A DNA stretch of 64,000 bases from Planctomycetota bacterium (GTDB lineage Bacteria > Planctomycetota > UBA1135 > GCA-002686595): the NCBI GenBank assembly GCA_012959785.1, contig DUCM01000017.1, positions 62,001-126,000 of the forward strand, in the 5' to 3' direction. The notes beneath the pieces are model-generated. The model was not told where the DNA came from. It saw only the letters and a program-made list of their open reading frames with translations, and made no database searches. Position numbers and translations under genes: made by a program. Below, in pieces: positions 1 through 8,653 of this stretch (position 1 is its first letter; every line of letters starts with the position of its first letter).

Positions 1-1103
1 CAACGAGCCCGGGAGAGGCCGGGGATCGTGCGCAGAAAGGCATCCTGCACCTCGGCGGGCAGGGAAGTCGAAACTCCGTTGGCGTAGATCCAGTCGGTGT
101 CGAGCCCTTCAGGTTCGAGGAACAACTGGTGCCGGTCGCGGTCCGCGAAGCGCATCACCTTGTCCTCTACCGAGGGACAGTAGCGCGGCCCCACGCCCTG
201 GATGCGGCCAGCGTACATGGGCGCGCGGTGGATGTTCTCGGTGATGATGGCGTGGGTGCGCGGGTTGGTCCAGGTGATGTGACAGGAGCGCTGTTCGAGC
301 TTTGGAAAACTCGCCCGCGGTGTGCGCCAGGAGAAGGGCTGGGGATCGCTGTCACCGGGCTGTTCGTCCAACTCGTCGAAAGCGATGCTGCCCGCCGCCA
401 GGCGCGGCGGGGTGCCGGTCTTCAGCCGTCCTTGGGAGAGTCCCAGGCGCGCGAGGTCGCCGTCGAGTCCGCTGGCCGCCGGTTCGCCGGCGCGACCACC
501 AGCGGCCTGCACCTCGCCGGTGTGCATTACGGCTCGCAAAAAAGTGCCGCAGGTCAATAGCACCGCCGAGGCGCGCAAAACGCTGCCGTCCGCCAGGCGC
601 ACGCCGCGCACCCAGGGCCCGCGCTCCGCGCCTGCGAGATGAGCATGGCTGCCCTCCTCGATGACCAGACCGATGACGCTGGCCTCGATGACTTCGACCC
701 CCGCCGCCGCGGCCACCGCGGCCACAACCGCCTCTCGATAACGATGGCGGTCGGATTGACAGCGGGGCGCATGTACGGCGGCGCCCTTGCGAGTGCCCAG
801 GGTGCGGAACTGAATACCCGTGGCGTCGGCCACGACTCCCATCAAGCCACCAAGGGCGTCGAGCTCCTTGACCATCTGGCCCTTGCCCAGGCCGCCGATG
901 GCCGGATTGCAGCTCATCTCGCCAAGGAGCCCGCTGGCGAGGGTCAAGAGCTTGACCTGCGAGCCCAGGCGCGCCGCCGCCAAGGCCGCTTCGACGCCAG
1001 CGTGGCCGCCCCCCACCACGATGAGATCGCTGGCTTCGGCCTGGGGCCGGGGGTGGGTGTGGTCGCCGCGCTGGGCGGGATCGAGGGGCTCTGAGCTGCT
1101 CAT
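1..1103 (-). CDS. mnmG: MnmG (GidA) tRNA uridine-5-carboxymethylaminomethyl modification enzyme, N-terminal part
   Basis: With MnmE, this FAD enzyme installs the 5-carboxymethylaminomethyl group on wobble uridine 34 of several tRNAs in the cytoplasm. Reading leftward from ATG at 1103, the frame stays open to the window edge (about 367 codons), so the C-terminal part lies outside. Visible family signatures are the FAD dinucleotide-binding motif GGGHAGVEAA (about residues 26-35), the block MSCNPAIGGLGKGQMVKELD, LLTCGTFL, RLKTGTPPRL, YCPSVEDKVMRFADR and the block around HQLFLEPEGLDTDW, all in family order. No frameshift is seen. The roughly 20-residue extension before the FAD motif is short and variable, so the start is reasonable. 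The identification is very secure; only the end is missing. Confidence 0.97.
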   Translation of the reverse strand, partial: MSSSEPLDPAQRGDHTHPRPQAEASDLIVVGGGHAGVEAALAAARLGSQVKLLTLASGLLGEMSCNPAIGGLGKGQMVKELDALGGLMGVVADATGIQFRTLGTRKGAAVHAPRCQSDRHRYREAVVAAVAAAAGVEVIEASVIGLVIEEGSHAHLAGAERGPWVRGVRLADGSVLRASAVLLTCGTFLRAVMHTGEVQAAGGRAGEPAASGLDGDLARLGLSQGRLKTGTPPRLAAGSIAFDELDEQPGDSDPQPFSWRTPRASFPKLEQRSCHITWTNPRTHAIITENIHRAPMYAGRIQGVGPRYCPSVEDKVMRFADRDRHQLFLEPEGLDTDWIYANGVSTSLPAEVQDAFLRTIPGLSRAR

Positions 1104-1230
1104 GGGGGAATCGACCGGCTATTAGACCCGCCTCAGGAGCCCCTGACGAGCCTCACTCGGATTCGACCCAGAACGGGCTTTCCCCAGGTCTCCCTCAATG
1201 GCCTCGGGGCCATTGGACGAAGGAAGCTCC

Positions 1231-1437
1231 ATGTACTCCTGGATCTTCCGACACCGCGCGCGCCTGCGCGCCCTCTACGGCCCGGCGCAACAGCACCTGG
1301 AACCCGTGGGAAAATCTGCCGAGATGGAGGACGACGCCGAGAGCGAGAAGCCGGGCAAGCCGCGCCTGGCGCCGGGCACCGTGGTGCGCCGGGATCGCTG
1401 GGTCTTGGTGGCGCCCATGCCCCGGCGAGTGGGCTGA
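1231..1437 (+). CDS. small hypothetical protein (68 aa)
   Basis: A short basic protein of unknown function. I chose the ATG at 1231 because an AAGGAAG Shine-Dalgarno-like stretch lies about five bases upstream; an upstream ATG at 1198 lacks one. Third codon positions are strongly G/C like the neighbouring genes, which argues for real coding. The product has an aromatic/arginine-rich N-terminus (MYSWIFRHRARLRALYG), a charged acidic-lysine middle and a valine/arginine C-terminus, with no signal peptide, cysteines or membrane segment. It sits between divergent mnmG and the HEAT/TPR gene and resembles no family I can name. It could be a chance ORF. Confidence 0.45.
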   Translation: MYSWIFRHRARLRALYGPAQQHLEPVGKSAEMEDDAESEKPGKPRLAPGTVVRRDRWVLVAPMPRRVG

Positions 1438-1547
1438 GAGCACGCGCCAGGCCCGCTTCAAACGCCGGCGATTTGGAGAGCGCAACATTCGTGCTGGCGA
1501 AGGGGTAGAGTGGTGCCACGCGCAGGCCGCCTGGCCGCCCCACCTCG

Positions 1548-2879
1548 ATGAAGACCTTCAAGAGACTCGTGCTCGTCCTCGCCCTCGCCGGCCCGCTCCT
1601 GGCAAGCCCGAGAGCTCAGGCACACGACCAGGCCGACGAAACCGAGCGAGCGACCCTGGAGGAACTTCTCGAGCGTTATCGGGCGCAGCGCGACAAGCTC
1701 TTCGATCTCTACCGCGGCAGGCTGCAGGAAGTCCTCGAGGAAATCGAGGCGGCCTTCGAGAGTTCCCAGCCAAAACGCCTGGCCACCCTGCGGATCCGTC
1801 TACACAAGGTGGCCCTGGAAGCCACGCCGCTCCTGGTCCCCTGGCTCGATCCAGGCATCAAGCCCACGGATGCCGAGGCAGGGCGCGCCAGGGAAGTCGC
1901 CCGGGCCTTGGCGGCCCTGCCCACCCGCTCGATCACCCGCGACCTGCTCGCCATCCTCTCTGGGGGCTCCACGGCCGGTCGCGAAAACGCCCTCGAAGTG
2001 CTGGCCCACAGCGACGATCCCGAGCGCGTGGCGCCCGCCCTCGTAGCCCATTTTTCCACGGCCTTGGACTCGCGCAAGGGCGCCATCTTGGCGGCCATCG
2101 CCACGATCGGTGGCACTCAAGCTGAACTATTCCTGGGGCGCATCCTGAACGACCCCGATCCCAAACTGGTCAAGCTCAGCCTGGAAGCCCTGGCCCACGC
2201 AGGCGTTGAGACCGCCGCGGCGCGCATCGCTGAGTTGCTCCAAATTCCCACCAAGGCCACCCCCCTTGTCGTGGAGATCGTGGCCTACTATCGAGCCTGC
2301 CCCGCGGTCATCGACGACGATCTGTGCGAGTTGCTCATGGGGCTTGCCGAGGCCTTGGCCCAAAAGCCCAACGAAGCCGTCTTGATACTGGGCCTCTTGG
2401 CCGAAGCCCACGAAGAGTGGGACTCAAAGCTCAAGCGCCGCCTGCGCAAGCTCGCCGAAGCGAGTGTTCCGCGGATCCAGGACGCCAGCCTTGTCGCCCT
2501 GGCCCGCTCCGGCGACCGCAGCTCCAGGAAGAAGCTCCTCGACCCCCACGATGCGCGCATCAAGCGCAACGCCACGTCGGCCTCGGCCTGGCAGGAGCGC
2601 GCCCAGCTCAACTACAAAATCGCTGAGTACAAGGACGCCATCGATGACTACACCGAAGCCGTGCGCCTCGGAGAGGCACGCGGTTATCCTCGCGCCGACA
2701 ACTACATCGGTGTTGCCAGGTGCTACGCGCAACTCGGCAAGCTGCGCGACGCCAAGGCCTGGCTGGAACGGGCACCAATCTCGATCAGCGCCCTGCGCGG
2801 CCTGGCCCGCGATCCGGTCTTCGCCGAGATGCTGGCGCATGAAGAATACCGCAGGGTGTTCCGTCTCAAGGACGACTGA
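1548..2879 (+). CDS. secreted HEAT-repeat / TPR protein
   Basis: 443-residue exported protein of unknown specific function. Residues 1-25 form a signal peptide (MKTFKRLVLVLALAGPLLAS, cleavage probably after AQA). About residues 35-80 are a charged coiled-coil-like helix. About 110-330 consist of repeated helical pairs typical of HEAT-like repeats (ALAALPTRSITRDLLAIL, LFLGRILNDPDPKLVKLSLEALAHAG). About 340-420 hold a TPR pair (ASAWQERAQLNYKIAEYKDAIDDY, then ARCYAQLGKLRDAKAWLERA). Such solenoids are protein-protein scaffolds and no catalytic motif is visible. The next gene starts 4 bases after the stop, so co-transcription with the deacetylase and radical SAM genes is likely. It is distinct from the other HEAT-type protein at 7367-8653. 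Confidence 0.8.
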   Translation: MKTFKRLVLVLALAGPLLASPRAQAHDQADETERATLEELLERYRAQRDKLFDLYRGRLQEVLEEIEAAFESSQPKRLATLRIRLHKVALEATPLLVPWLDPGIKPTDAEAGRAREVARALAALPTRSITRDLLAILSGGSTAGRENALEVLAHSDDPERVAPALVAHFSTALDSRKGAILAAIATIGGTQAELFLGRILNDPDPKLVKLSLEALAHAGVETAAARIAELLQIPTKATPLVVEIVAYYRACPAVIDDDLCELLMGLAEALAQKPNEAVLILGLLAEAHEEWDSKLKRRLRKLAEASVPRIQDASLVALARSGDRSSRKKLLDPHDARIKRNATSASAWQERAQLNYKIAEYKDAIDDYTEAVRLGEARGYPRADNYIGVARCYAQLGKLRDAKAWLERAPISISALRGLARDPVFAEMLAHEEYRRVFRLKDD

Positions 2880-2882
2880 GCC

Positions 2883-3824
2883 ATGCAACGCACCGGCTGG
2901 GTCAGTTCCCAGATTTTTCTCCAGCACGACACCGGCCCCGGGCACCTGGAGTGCCCGGGCCGCTTGCAAGCCATTTGGAAAGCCCTCGCGCAGAGCGGCC
3001 GGGACCAAGTTCTCGACTCGCGTGAACCGCGCCAGGCCGGCCTGGACGAGATTGGCCGGGTGCACCAGGGCGACTATGTGCAGCGGGTGCAGGCGACCAT
3101 CCTGGACGGCGCGACCCAACTCGACCCCGACACCCCGGTTTCGCCGGGCTCCTGGAAAGCCGCCCTGGCCGCCGCCGGCGGCGCCATCGAAGCCTGCGAG
3201 CGGGTGCTGGCTGGCGAGTGGAAGAATGCCTTCCTGGCCGCACGCCCGCCGGGACACCACGCCGAGTATGAGAGCAGCATGGGCTTCTGCATCTTCAACA
3301 CGGCCATGATCGCGGCGCGCCATCTGCAAGCCAAGCTGGACATCGAGCGGGTGGCCATCCTCGATTGGGATGTGCACCACGGCAACGGCAGCCAACATCT
3401 CTCCGAGCGCGACCCGTCCATCTTCTACGCCAGCGTGCACCAGGCGCCGCATTTTCCCGGCACCGGCGCCCGCGAGGAGCGCGGCTTGGGCGCCGGCGAG
3501 GGCACCGTCCTGAATGTGCCCCTCGCGGCCGGAGCGGGTGACGAGGAATTCGTCGCTGCCCTCGAAGACGATTTGCTACCGGCCATCGAGGAGTTCGATC
3601 CCGAATTTCTGATCATCTCAGCGGGCTTCGATGCCCACGCAGGCGACCCGCTCTCCGACACAAGGGTCACGGACGCGGGCTTCATGCGCATGGGCCAGGC
3701 GGCTCTGGCCCTTGCGGGCCGGGCCGCCGAGGGACGCGTCCTGACGGTGCTCGAGGGCGGCTACAACCTCGAATGCCTCTCCCGCACGGTCAACGACCAT
3801 CTCGGCCTGCTCCTCGAAGCATGA
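2883..3824 (+). CDS. class II histone deacetylase-family / acetylpolyamine amidohydrolase-like protein
   Basis: Zinc-dependent deacetylase fold (313 aa, normal length for bacterial HDAC-like proteins), predicted to remove acetyl groups from lysine or polyamine substrates. The catalytic set is complete: the tandem histidines in RPPGHHAE (about residues 121-128), the zinc ligands in DWDVHHGNG (about 160-168) and SAGFDAHAGDPL (about 243-254), and the late glycine/tyrosine motif EGGYN. The N-terminal HDTGPGHLECPGRL is also typical of the family. There is no signal peptide, so it is cytoplasmic. It lies 4 bases downstream of the HEAT/TPR gene and its stop overlaps the radical SAM start (ATGA). Substrate cannot be decided from sequence. 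Confidence 0.93.
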   Translation: MQRTGWVSSQIFLQHDTGPGHLECPGRLQAIWKALAQSGRDQVLDSREPRQAGLDEIGRVHQGDYVQRVQATILDGATQLDPDTPVSPGSWKAALAAAGGAIEACERVLAGEWKNAFLAARPPGHHAEYESSMGFCIFNTAMIAARHLQAKLDIERVAILDWDVHHGNGSQHLSERDPSIFYASVHQAPHFPGTGAREERGLGAGEGTVLNVPLAAGAGDEEFVAALEDDLLPAIEEFDPEFLIISAGFDAHAGDPLSDTRVTDAGFMRMGQAALALAGRAAEGRVLTVLEGGYNLECLSRTVNDHLGLLLEA

Positions 3825-4666
3825 GACTCGACACCCACGACCACGACCGCGACGGGGCGGGTCTCAAGCACATCTACCCCGTGGTATCTCGGCGCGCCGG
3901 CGGCCTGTCCATCGGCATCAACCTCAACCCCAACAACGCCTGCAACTTTCGGTGCGTCTACTGCCAGGTCCCCGAACTTGTGGCGGGCAAGGCCGAGACC
4001 TGCGACCTCGATCTGCTCGAGAAGGAACTGCGCGAATTCCTTGAGTGGGTGCTCAACGGCGACTTCATGGAGAGCGTCGTACCCGAGGGGTCGCGACGCT
4101 TGAACGATCTGGCCTTCTCGGGCAACGGCGAGCCCACGAGTGCCCCCAACTTCGACGAAACCGTGACTCTGGTGGGCCGCATCATGGAGGAGTTCTCCCT
4201 GATAGGTCAGGCCAAGTTGATCCTGATCAGCAACGGTTCCCTGTGCGAACAGGAACCGGTCCAACGCGGTCTGCAGTCCCTGAACCAGATCGGCGGCGAG
4301 GTCTGGTTCAAGCTCGATGCGGCCACGTCCTCCGGCCAAGAGCGGATCAATTCCTACACAGGCGGCCTCGCGCGGGTCAAAAAGAACCTGGCAGCCTGCG
4401 CCGGCACGGCCCCCACTTGGCTCCAGACCTGCCTCTTTAGCATGGACGGCGAGCCCCCTGGCCGCGAGGAACGCGCGGCCTACCTCGATTTCTTGCGCTG
4501 GACACGCGCTGCGAGCATCGATCTATCGGGCGTCCTACTCTACGGCCTGGCGCGGCCCTCCCTGCAACCGGAAGCCGAGCGCCTCGCAGCCCTCGATAAA
4601 GCCTGGCTAGAAGCCTTCGCCGAGGAAGTACGCACGACGGGACTGGAAGTGCGCGTTAGCCCGTAA
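3821..4666 (+). CDS. radical SAM protein (COG0731-like)
   Basis: 281-residue radical S-adenosylmethionine enzyme. The [4Fe-4S]-binding CX3CX2C motif is ACNFRCVYCQV with cysteines near residues 41, 45 and 48, followed by FSGNGEPT (the GGE-type SAM-binding strand) and a TIM-barrel-like remainder. I start at ATG 3821, which overlaps the deacetylase stop as ATGA; an upstream in-frame start at 3773 would extend into the deacetylase gene without support. The sequence resembles Tyw1-like or generic COG0731 Fe-S oxidoreductases, but no auxiliary cluster motif is apparent, so the reaction is unknown. Coupling to a deacetylase suggests a shared pathway; this is inference. Confidence 0.88.
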   Translation: MRLDTHDHDRDGAGLKHIYPVVSRRAGGLSIGINLNPNNACNFRCVYCQVPELVAGKAETCDLDLLEKELREFLEWVLNGDFMESVVPEGSRRLNDLAFSGNGEPTSAPNFDETVTLVGRIMEEFSLIGQAKLILISNGSLCEQEPVQRGLQSLNQIGGEVWFKLDAATSSGQERINSYTGGLARVKKNLAACAGTAPTWLQTCLFSMDGEPPGREERAAYLDFLRWTRAASIDLSGVLLYGLARPSLQPEAERLAALDKAWLEAFAEEVRTTGLEVRVSP

Positions 4667-4704
4667 GGGTCCGGGCCATATCCACAGGTTGGACGGCTCT
4701 GCCT

Positions 4705-6441
4705 CTAGGAACGCTCGCGCAGTTCGCGGCGCAGAACCTTCATCACCGTGGACTTGGGTAGCTCGTCGAGGAACTCTATCTTGCGCGGCACCTTGTAGGC
4801 CGCCAGGCTCAAGCGCGCGAAGGCGTCGATTTCCTCGATCGTCAAGGTTTTGGAGGGCATCATCACGATGAACGACTTGACCGTTTCGCCACGGCGTTCG
4901 TCGGGCACGCCGATGGTCGCCGACTCGAGGATGTCGGGGTGCGCCATGAGCACGCCGTCGACCTCGTCGGGGTAGACCTTGAAGCCGGCGGCGGAAATCA
5001 TGTCCTTCTTGCGACCCACGATGCGCACATAACCATCAGCGTCCATGGTGGCCAAGTCGCCGGTGTACAGCCAACCGTCCTTCAAGGTGAGCGCTGTCTC
5101 CTCGGGCCGGTTCCAGTAGCCGCCCATGACCTGGGGACCATGCACGAGCAGCTCGCCTTCCTCGCCAAAGGGCAGCTCGCGGGTGCCCTCATCGACATCG
5201 ACCACCTTGACCCGCGTATCGGAGACCGGCAGGCCCACGCTGCCGATCTTGCGCGTGCCGCAGAGGGGATTGCAAGTGGCCACGGGCGAGGTTTCGCTCA
5301 TGCCAAAGCCCTCGACGATACGCGCGCCAGTGAGAGCTTCGAAACGCCCTAGAACATCGTCGGGGATAGGTGCCGAGCCCGAGAAGCAGGCCTTGACGCT
5401 GCTAACATCGTGCTTCTCGATGCCGGGGAAGTTGTTGAGGCCATTGAAAAGTGCAGGCACGCCTGGAAAGACTGTCACGCGGTACTTGGCGATGCTGGAG
5501 ACCAGCAATTTGAAGTCGCGTGGGTTGGGCATGAGCACCATGGCCGAGCCGCTGCGCACCGACCAGTTCATGCCCACGGTCATGCCGAAAACATGGAAGA
5601 GAGGCAGGCAGATCAGAGTCACCTCGTGGCCGCGCTCCAACTCGGGGAACCAGGCCTGGATCTGCTCTACATTGACCGTCAGGTTGCGGTGCGTAAGCAT
5701 GGCGCCCTTGGAAACGCCGGTGGTGCCGCCGGTGTATTGCAGGACCGCGAGGGAATCCATGGCCACCTTCGGCCGGGGAGGATCGGCGGGCGTCCGGGCG
5801 ATCAGATCGGAAAAGGAATGCACGCCGGCCTCGGGGCGCACCTTGGCGTAGAGCGGCGGGTCCTGGCGCTTTAGCTTGAAGGGCGCCAGGAAGTTCAGGG
5901 GAAAGCGCAGGTACTCAGGAATCGAAGCTGTGATGTAGTTCTTCGGGCAGAGCTGCGAGCGCGCCGGGCGCACGACTCTGTCCCAGAGAAAATCCGCCGT
6001 GACCGCCAGGACACACTCCGAATCCTCCCACTGGTGCTCGATTTCGCGGGCGGTGTAGAGCGGATTGGTCAGCACCACCTGGGCGCCGATGGTAAGCGCG
6101 GCGTAGTAGGCGATCACGGTCTGGGGCAGGGTCGGCAGGTGGATCGCCACCCGCTGGCCAGGCTCTACCCCCAGGCGCGCCATGGCCGTGGCCAGAGAAT
6201 CGACATCGGCCTGGAGTTCGCGGTAGCTCATCCTGCGGCCCATGAACAGGATCGCGGTGGCCTCTGGCAACTCCCGGGCGGTGCGCGAGAGGAGTTCCCC
6301 AACGGGGACATCGGGGTAGTCGAGACTCGGCGCAACGCCGGGGTCGTAGTGATCGTGCCAGATGCAGTGTTCCAAGCGTGGTTCCTCGCGAAGCGGTTCC
6401 TCCCCAAGTCGAATGGATGCTACCGAATCGCTGGGCGGCAT
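4705..6441 (-). CDS. long-chain acyl-CoA ligase-like AMP-binding enzyme (FadD-like)
   Basis: 578-residue member of the adenylate-forming family, converting a carboxylic acid, ATP and CoA to acyl-CoA. The core motifs are present: YTGGTTGVSKGAMLTHRNL (A3, about residues 236-254), GFGMSETSPVATCNP (A5), YTGDLATMDADGYVRIVGR with KKDMI (A7/A8) and the C-terminal lysine in LPKSTVMKVLRREL. Length and the conserved N-terminal block (HLPTLPQTVIAYYAALTIGA) fit FadD-type long/medium-chain ligases better than benzoate-CoA ligase, although the substrate cannot be fixed by eye. It is the last gene of a minus-strand run starting near 11946, separated from the preceding gene by 16 bases. It lies 5.7 kb from boxR, so a role in benzoate activation is possible but not supported. 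Confidence 0.9.
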   Translation of the reverse strand: MPPSDSVASIRLGEEPLREEPRLEHCIWHDHYDPGVAPSLDYPDVPVGELLSRTARELPEATAILFMGRRMSYRELQADVDSLATAMARLGVEPGQRVAIHLPTLPQTVIAYYAALTIGAQVVLTNPLYTAREIEHQWEDSECVLAVTADFLWDRVVRPARSQLCPKNYITASIPEYLRFPLNFLAPFKLKRQDPPLYAKVRPEAGVHSFSDLIARTPADPPRPKVAMDSLAVLQYTGGTTGVSKGAMLTHRNLTVNVEQIQAWFPELERGHEVTLICLPLFHVFGMTVGMNWSVRSGSAMVLMPNPRDFKLLVSSIAKYRVTVFPGVPALFNGLNNFPGIEKHDVSSVKACFSGSAPIPDDVLGRFEALTGARIVEGFGMSETSPVATCNPLCGTRKIGSVGLPVSDTRVKVVDVDEGTRELPFGEEGELLVHGPQVMGGYWNRPEETALTLKDGWLYTGDLATMDADGYVRIVGRKKDMISAAGFKVYPDEVDGVLMAHPDILESATIGVPDERRGETVKSFIVMMPSKTLTIEEIDAFARLSLAAYKVPRKIEFLDELPKSTVMKVLRRELRERS

Positions 6442-6457
6442 TCTCCTCTGGATATCT

Positions 6458-7324
6458 TCAGGAACACAGGAGCACGCTCAAGCGCTGCTGGTACTCGAGG
6501 GTCAGGGGGTCAGCGGGCCCGAGGGCCGTGAAGACATCAATCAGAGCCTTGCGGGGCGCATCGTCGTCATGGTGCAAGTCGGAGATGCAGACGCCCAGGA
6601 GTTCCTCGAGGCCCTCGGCGCACTGGCCGCCGGCCACCAGGGCCTTGCCGTACTCCAATCGTTTCTCGATGTTTTTCGGCTCGGCTGCGAGGGCCGCGCG
6701 TAGGTCATCGAGGTCGCTGGCTCCCTGGCCGAGCCCGATGCGCGCGAAAACGGAACGGGCGGCGGGAGATTGGGCCTCCTCGGGGGTCAGGGCTTCGAGC
6801 TGCACGGCGGCCTCGGTGCTGTGGCCCTGGGCGCAAAGCACACGGGCCAGGGCGATGCGCAGGCAGCCCTCGGCGCCCGGGCTCTCGAGGGCCGTTTCCA
6901 GGAGAGTCCGGGCTCCCGCGAGATCGCCCGTTTCCTCCAACGCGGCGGCTCGTTCGACGGTGTCGTCGGGTTTCGTGAGAGGGCCGAGGTGAGCAGCGAG
7001 AAACTCCTCGATCTTGGCTGCGGCCGGAGCACCGGCAAAGGCGTCGAGGGGCACGCCGTCCTTGATCAGCACCGTGGTGGGCACTTCCTGGATGCGAAAA
7101 GCCTGGGCCAGATCGGGGTTCGCCGCGCCATCGCAGCGCCCCACGACGAAAGCCCCACGACTCTCCTGGCTCATCCGCACCAAGGTAGCTTCCAGGCTAT
7201 CGCAGGCCTTTTCGCCCGGAATGAAAAACGCGAGCAGCACAGGTGTGGTGTTCGAACGCTGAATGACCGCGCTCTCGAAGTTTGCCAAGGCGACATCGAA
7301 GACGGGGGGATCCTGGGTCATCAT
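6458..7324 (-). CDS. CnoX/YbbN-like chaperedoxin (thioredoxin fold plus TPR), redox-inactive form
   Basis: 288-residue protein with an N-terminal thioredoxin-like domain (about 1-110: VFDVALANFESAVIQRSNTTPVLLAFF, cis-proline region IQEVPTTVLIKDG) followed by TPR helices (about 115-285), the architecture of CnoX/YbbN holdase chaperones. The active-site WCxxC is replaced by FIPGEKACDS, leaving one cysteine, so it should not act as a disulfide oxidoreductase. I start at the ATGATG at 7324/7321, which has an AGGAAG ribosome-binding site; an upstream ATG at 7363 would add 13 poorly conserved residues and sits three bases after the preceding stop. It lies between the HEAT-repeat gene and the acyl-CoA ligase in the same direction. 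Confidence 0.82.
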   Translation of the reverse strand: MMTQDPPVFDVALANFESAVIQRSNTTPVLLAFFIPGEKACDSLEATLVRMSQESRGAFVVGRCDGAANPDLAQAFRIQEVPTTVLIKDGVPLDAFAGAPAAAKIEEFLAAHLGPLTKPDDTVERAAALEETGDLAGARTLLETALESPGAEGCLRIALARVLCAQGHSTEAAVQLEALTPEEAQSPAARSVFARIGLGQGASDLDDLRAALAAEPKNIEKRLEYGKALVAGGQCAEGLEELLGVCISDLHHDDDAPRKALIDVFTALGPADPLTLEYQQRLSVLLCS

Positions 7325-7366
7325 TCTTCCTGGTTCTCTTGGTTTTGTTTTTTGGGAGGGCATGGA

Positions 7367-8653
7367 TTAGAGGTCCCCGCCCACCGCTTCTAGGGCAGCC
7401 CGGGCGCGGCTCTTGAGCCGGTCGAGGCGCGGGTCGGCGGAAGGCGCGTCGGGCAGGCTCTCAAGGAGCAGCCTGGCCAGGCGATCGAGGGCCAAGGGGC
7501 GCAAGTCGCCAACGCTCTTCTGGCCTTTGGTGAGCAGGTAGGCCCGCAATTCGCCCGCCGAGTCCACGAAGCGAAACTGTTCGAGGTCGCACCCCGAGGC
7601 GCCCCAAAAGCGCGTCTCGCCCAGGGCTGCCAGGTGCTCCTCGCAAGCCGCCTTGAGGCGCGCCACCAGCCCCGACTCAAGAGGCACCAATGCGGCGTTA
7701 CCCGTGCCCACGATCAGCAGGTCCTGCGCCTCGTTCCAGCGCAGGTAGAACTCGCCCCGGCGGCAGGAGCGCAACTCGAGGCCGATGGTGTTGCCGATCC
7801 TATTCGTCGCGGCGCGGGCGATGGCTGGTAGAGCCGGCCAACGGCCCTGGGCCCGTTTGCGCGCGGCGACTTCAATGGCTTGCAAAGCCTCGCGATTCGC
7901 GGCCTCACCCGGAGCCAGGCCGGGATCGAAACCAAAGTCATCACCCAGGCGTTGTTTCAGAATGCGCGCCGCGTCGAAGCGCGCCTGGGCGCCCAAGGGC
8001 AGGCGAAAGTAGCGATCCTCGCGCTTGAGGTCCTCCACGAGAAAGCGCAGGGCAGCCCCGTCGCCCCAGGCGTCGAGCAGCGCCGCCGCCGCCCGGCGCA
8101 CGCTGCCATCGCAGTCGCGGAGCAGAGCGCGCACCTCGTCCTGCAAGTCGCGGGCGTCCAGGAGTTGCAGACCGTCGAGGGCCGCGTGGCGAACCTGCCA
8201 GATGTGATCCCCAAGGCAGGCCGCAAACCTCTGCACCTCGCCCTCTTCCGCAGTGCGGGCCAGGGAGCGCGCCGCTGGGCCGCGCCAGGGAAAGTCCAGG
8301 TCGAGGAGCACGCGCCAGAGCACTCCGCGCAGTTCGGCCTCGCCAAAGTCGGCCACAATCTCGACCACATGGGGGCCGAGGTCCACGAGCCCCTGGCCCT
8401 GCGCTCCCGCCAGACTCGCGATGCGCGCCGCCGCAGGCGCGCCGAGTTGCGAGAGCCGCCGCGCAGCCTGGGGCCGCACCGCCGCCCGTCCCGTGCGCGC
8501 CAGCTTCAAGTACTTCTCGATCTTCGCGGCGATTGCGTCCCGAGATTGCCCTTGCGGCTCCTCGGAAGACAGCGCGCTGCCCCGGGCCATGCCAGCAGTC
8601 AGGGCCAAGAACGAAAACACCAAGAACCACCCGGCTGCCGGCCGCCAGCCCAT
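7367..8653 (-). CDS. secreted HEAT-repeat protein
   Basis: 428-residue exported protein. ATG at 8653 gives a good signal peptide (MGWRPAAGWFLVFSFLALTAG); the longer possible frame adds an arginine-rich stretch lying wholly within the upstream gene, so I reject it. About residues 40-230 show HEAT-like repeats (AARRLSQLGAPAAARIASL, RHAALDGLQLLDARDLQDEV, VRRAAAALLDAWGDGAALRFLV). The C-terminal 180 residues contain a less repetitive alpha/beta region (LELRSCRRGEFYLRWNEAQ) I do not recognise. Its start overlaps the stop of the upstream DUF3299-like gene (TAATG), indicating translational coupling. Function unknown; a scaffold partner for the DUF3299/ABC genes is an inference from the operon. Confidence 0.75.
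   Translation of the reverse strand: MGWRPAAGWFLVFSFLALTAGMARGSALSSEEPQGQSRDAIAAKIEKYLKLARTGRAAVRPQAARRLSQLGAPAAARIASLAGAQGQGLVDLGPHVVEIVADFGEAELRGVLWRVLLDLDFPWRGPAARSLARTAEEGEVQRFAACLGDHIWQVRHAALDGLQLLDARDLQDEVRALLRDCDGSVRRAAAALLDAWGDGAALRFLVEDLKREDRYFRLPLGAQARFDAARILKQRLGDDFGFDPGLAPGEAANREALQAIEVAARKRAQGRWPALPAIARAATNRIGNTIGLELRSCRRGEFYLRWNEAQDLLIVGTGNAALVPLESGLVARLKAACEEHLAALGETRFWGASGCDLEQFRFVDSAGELRAYLLTKGQKSVGDLRPLALDRLARLLLESLPDAPSADPRLDRLKSRARAALEAVGGDL

Noticed and set aside
2424..3452. 342-aa minus-strand ORF antisense to the deacetylase
   Set aside because: The plus-strand gene has the full HDAC motif set; the antisense ORF has no family signature and is a mirror of high-GC codon bias.
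4705..6441. Benzoate-CoA ligase for the box pathway
   Set aside because: The motif set and length fit FadD-type long-chain ligases better, and the gene belongs to another run 5.7 kb from boxR.
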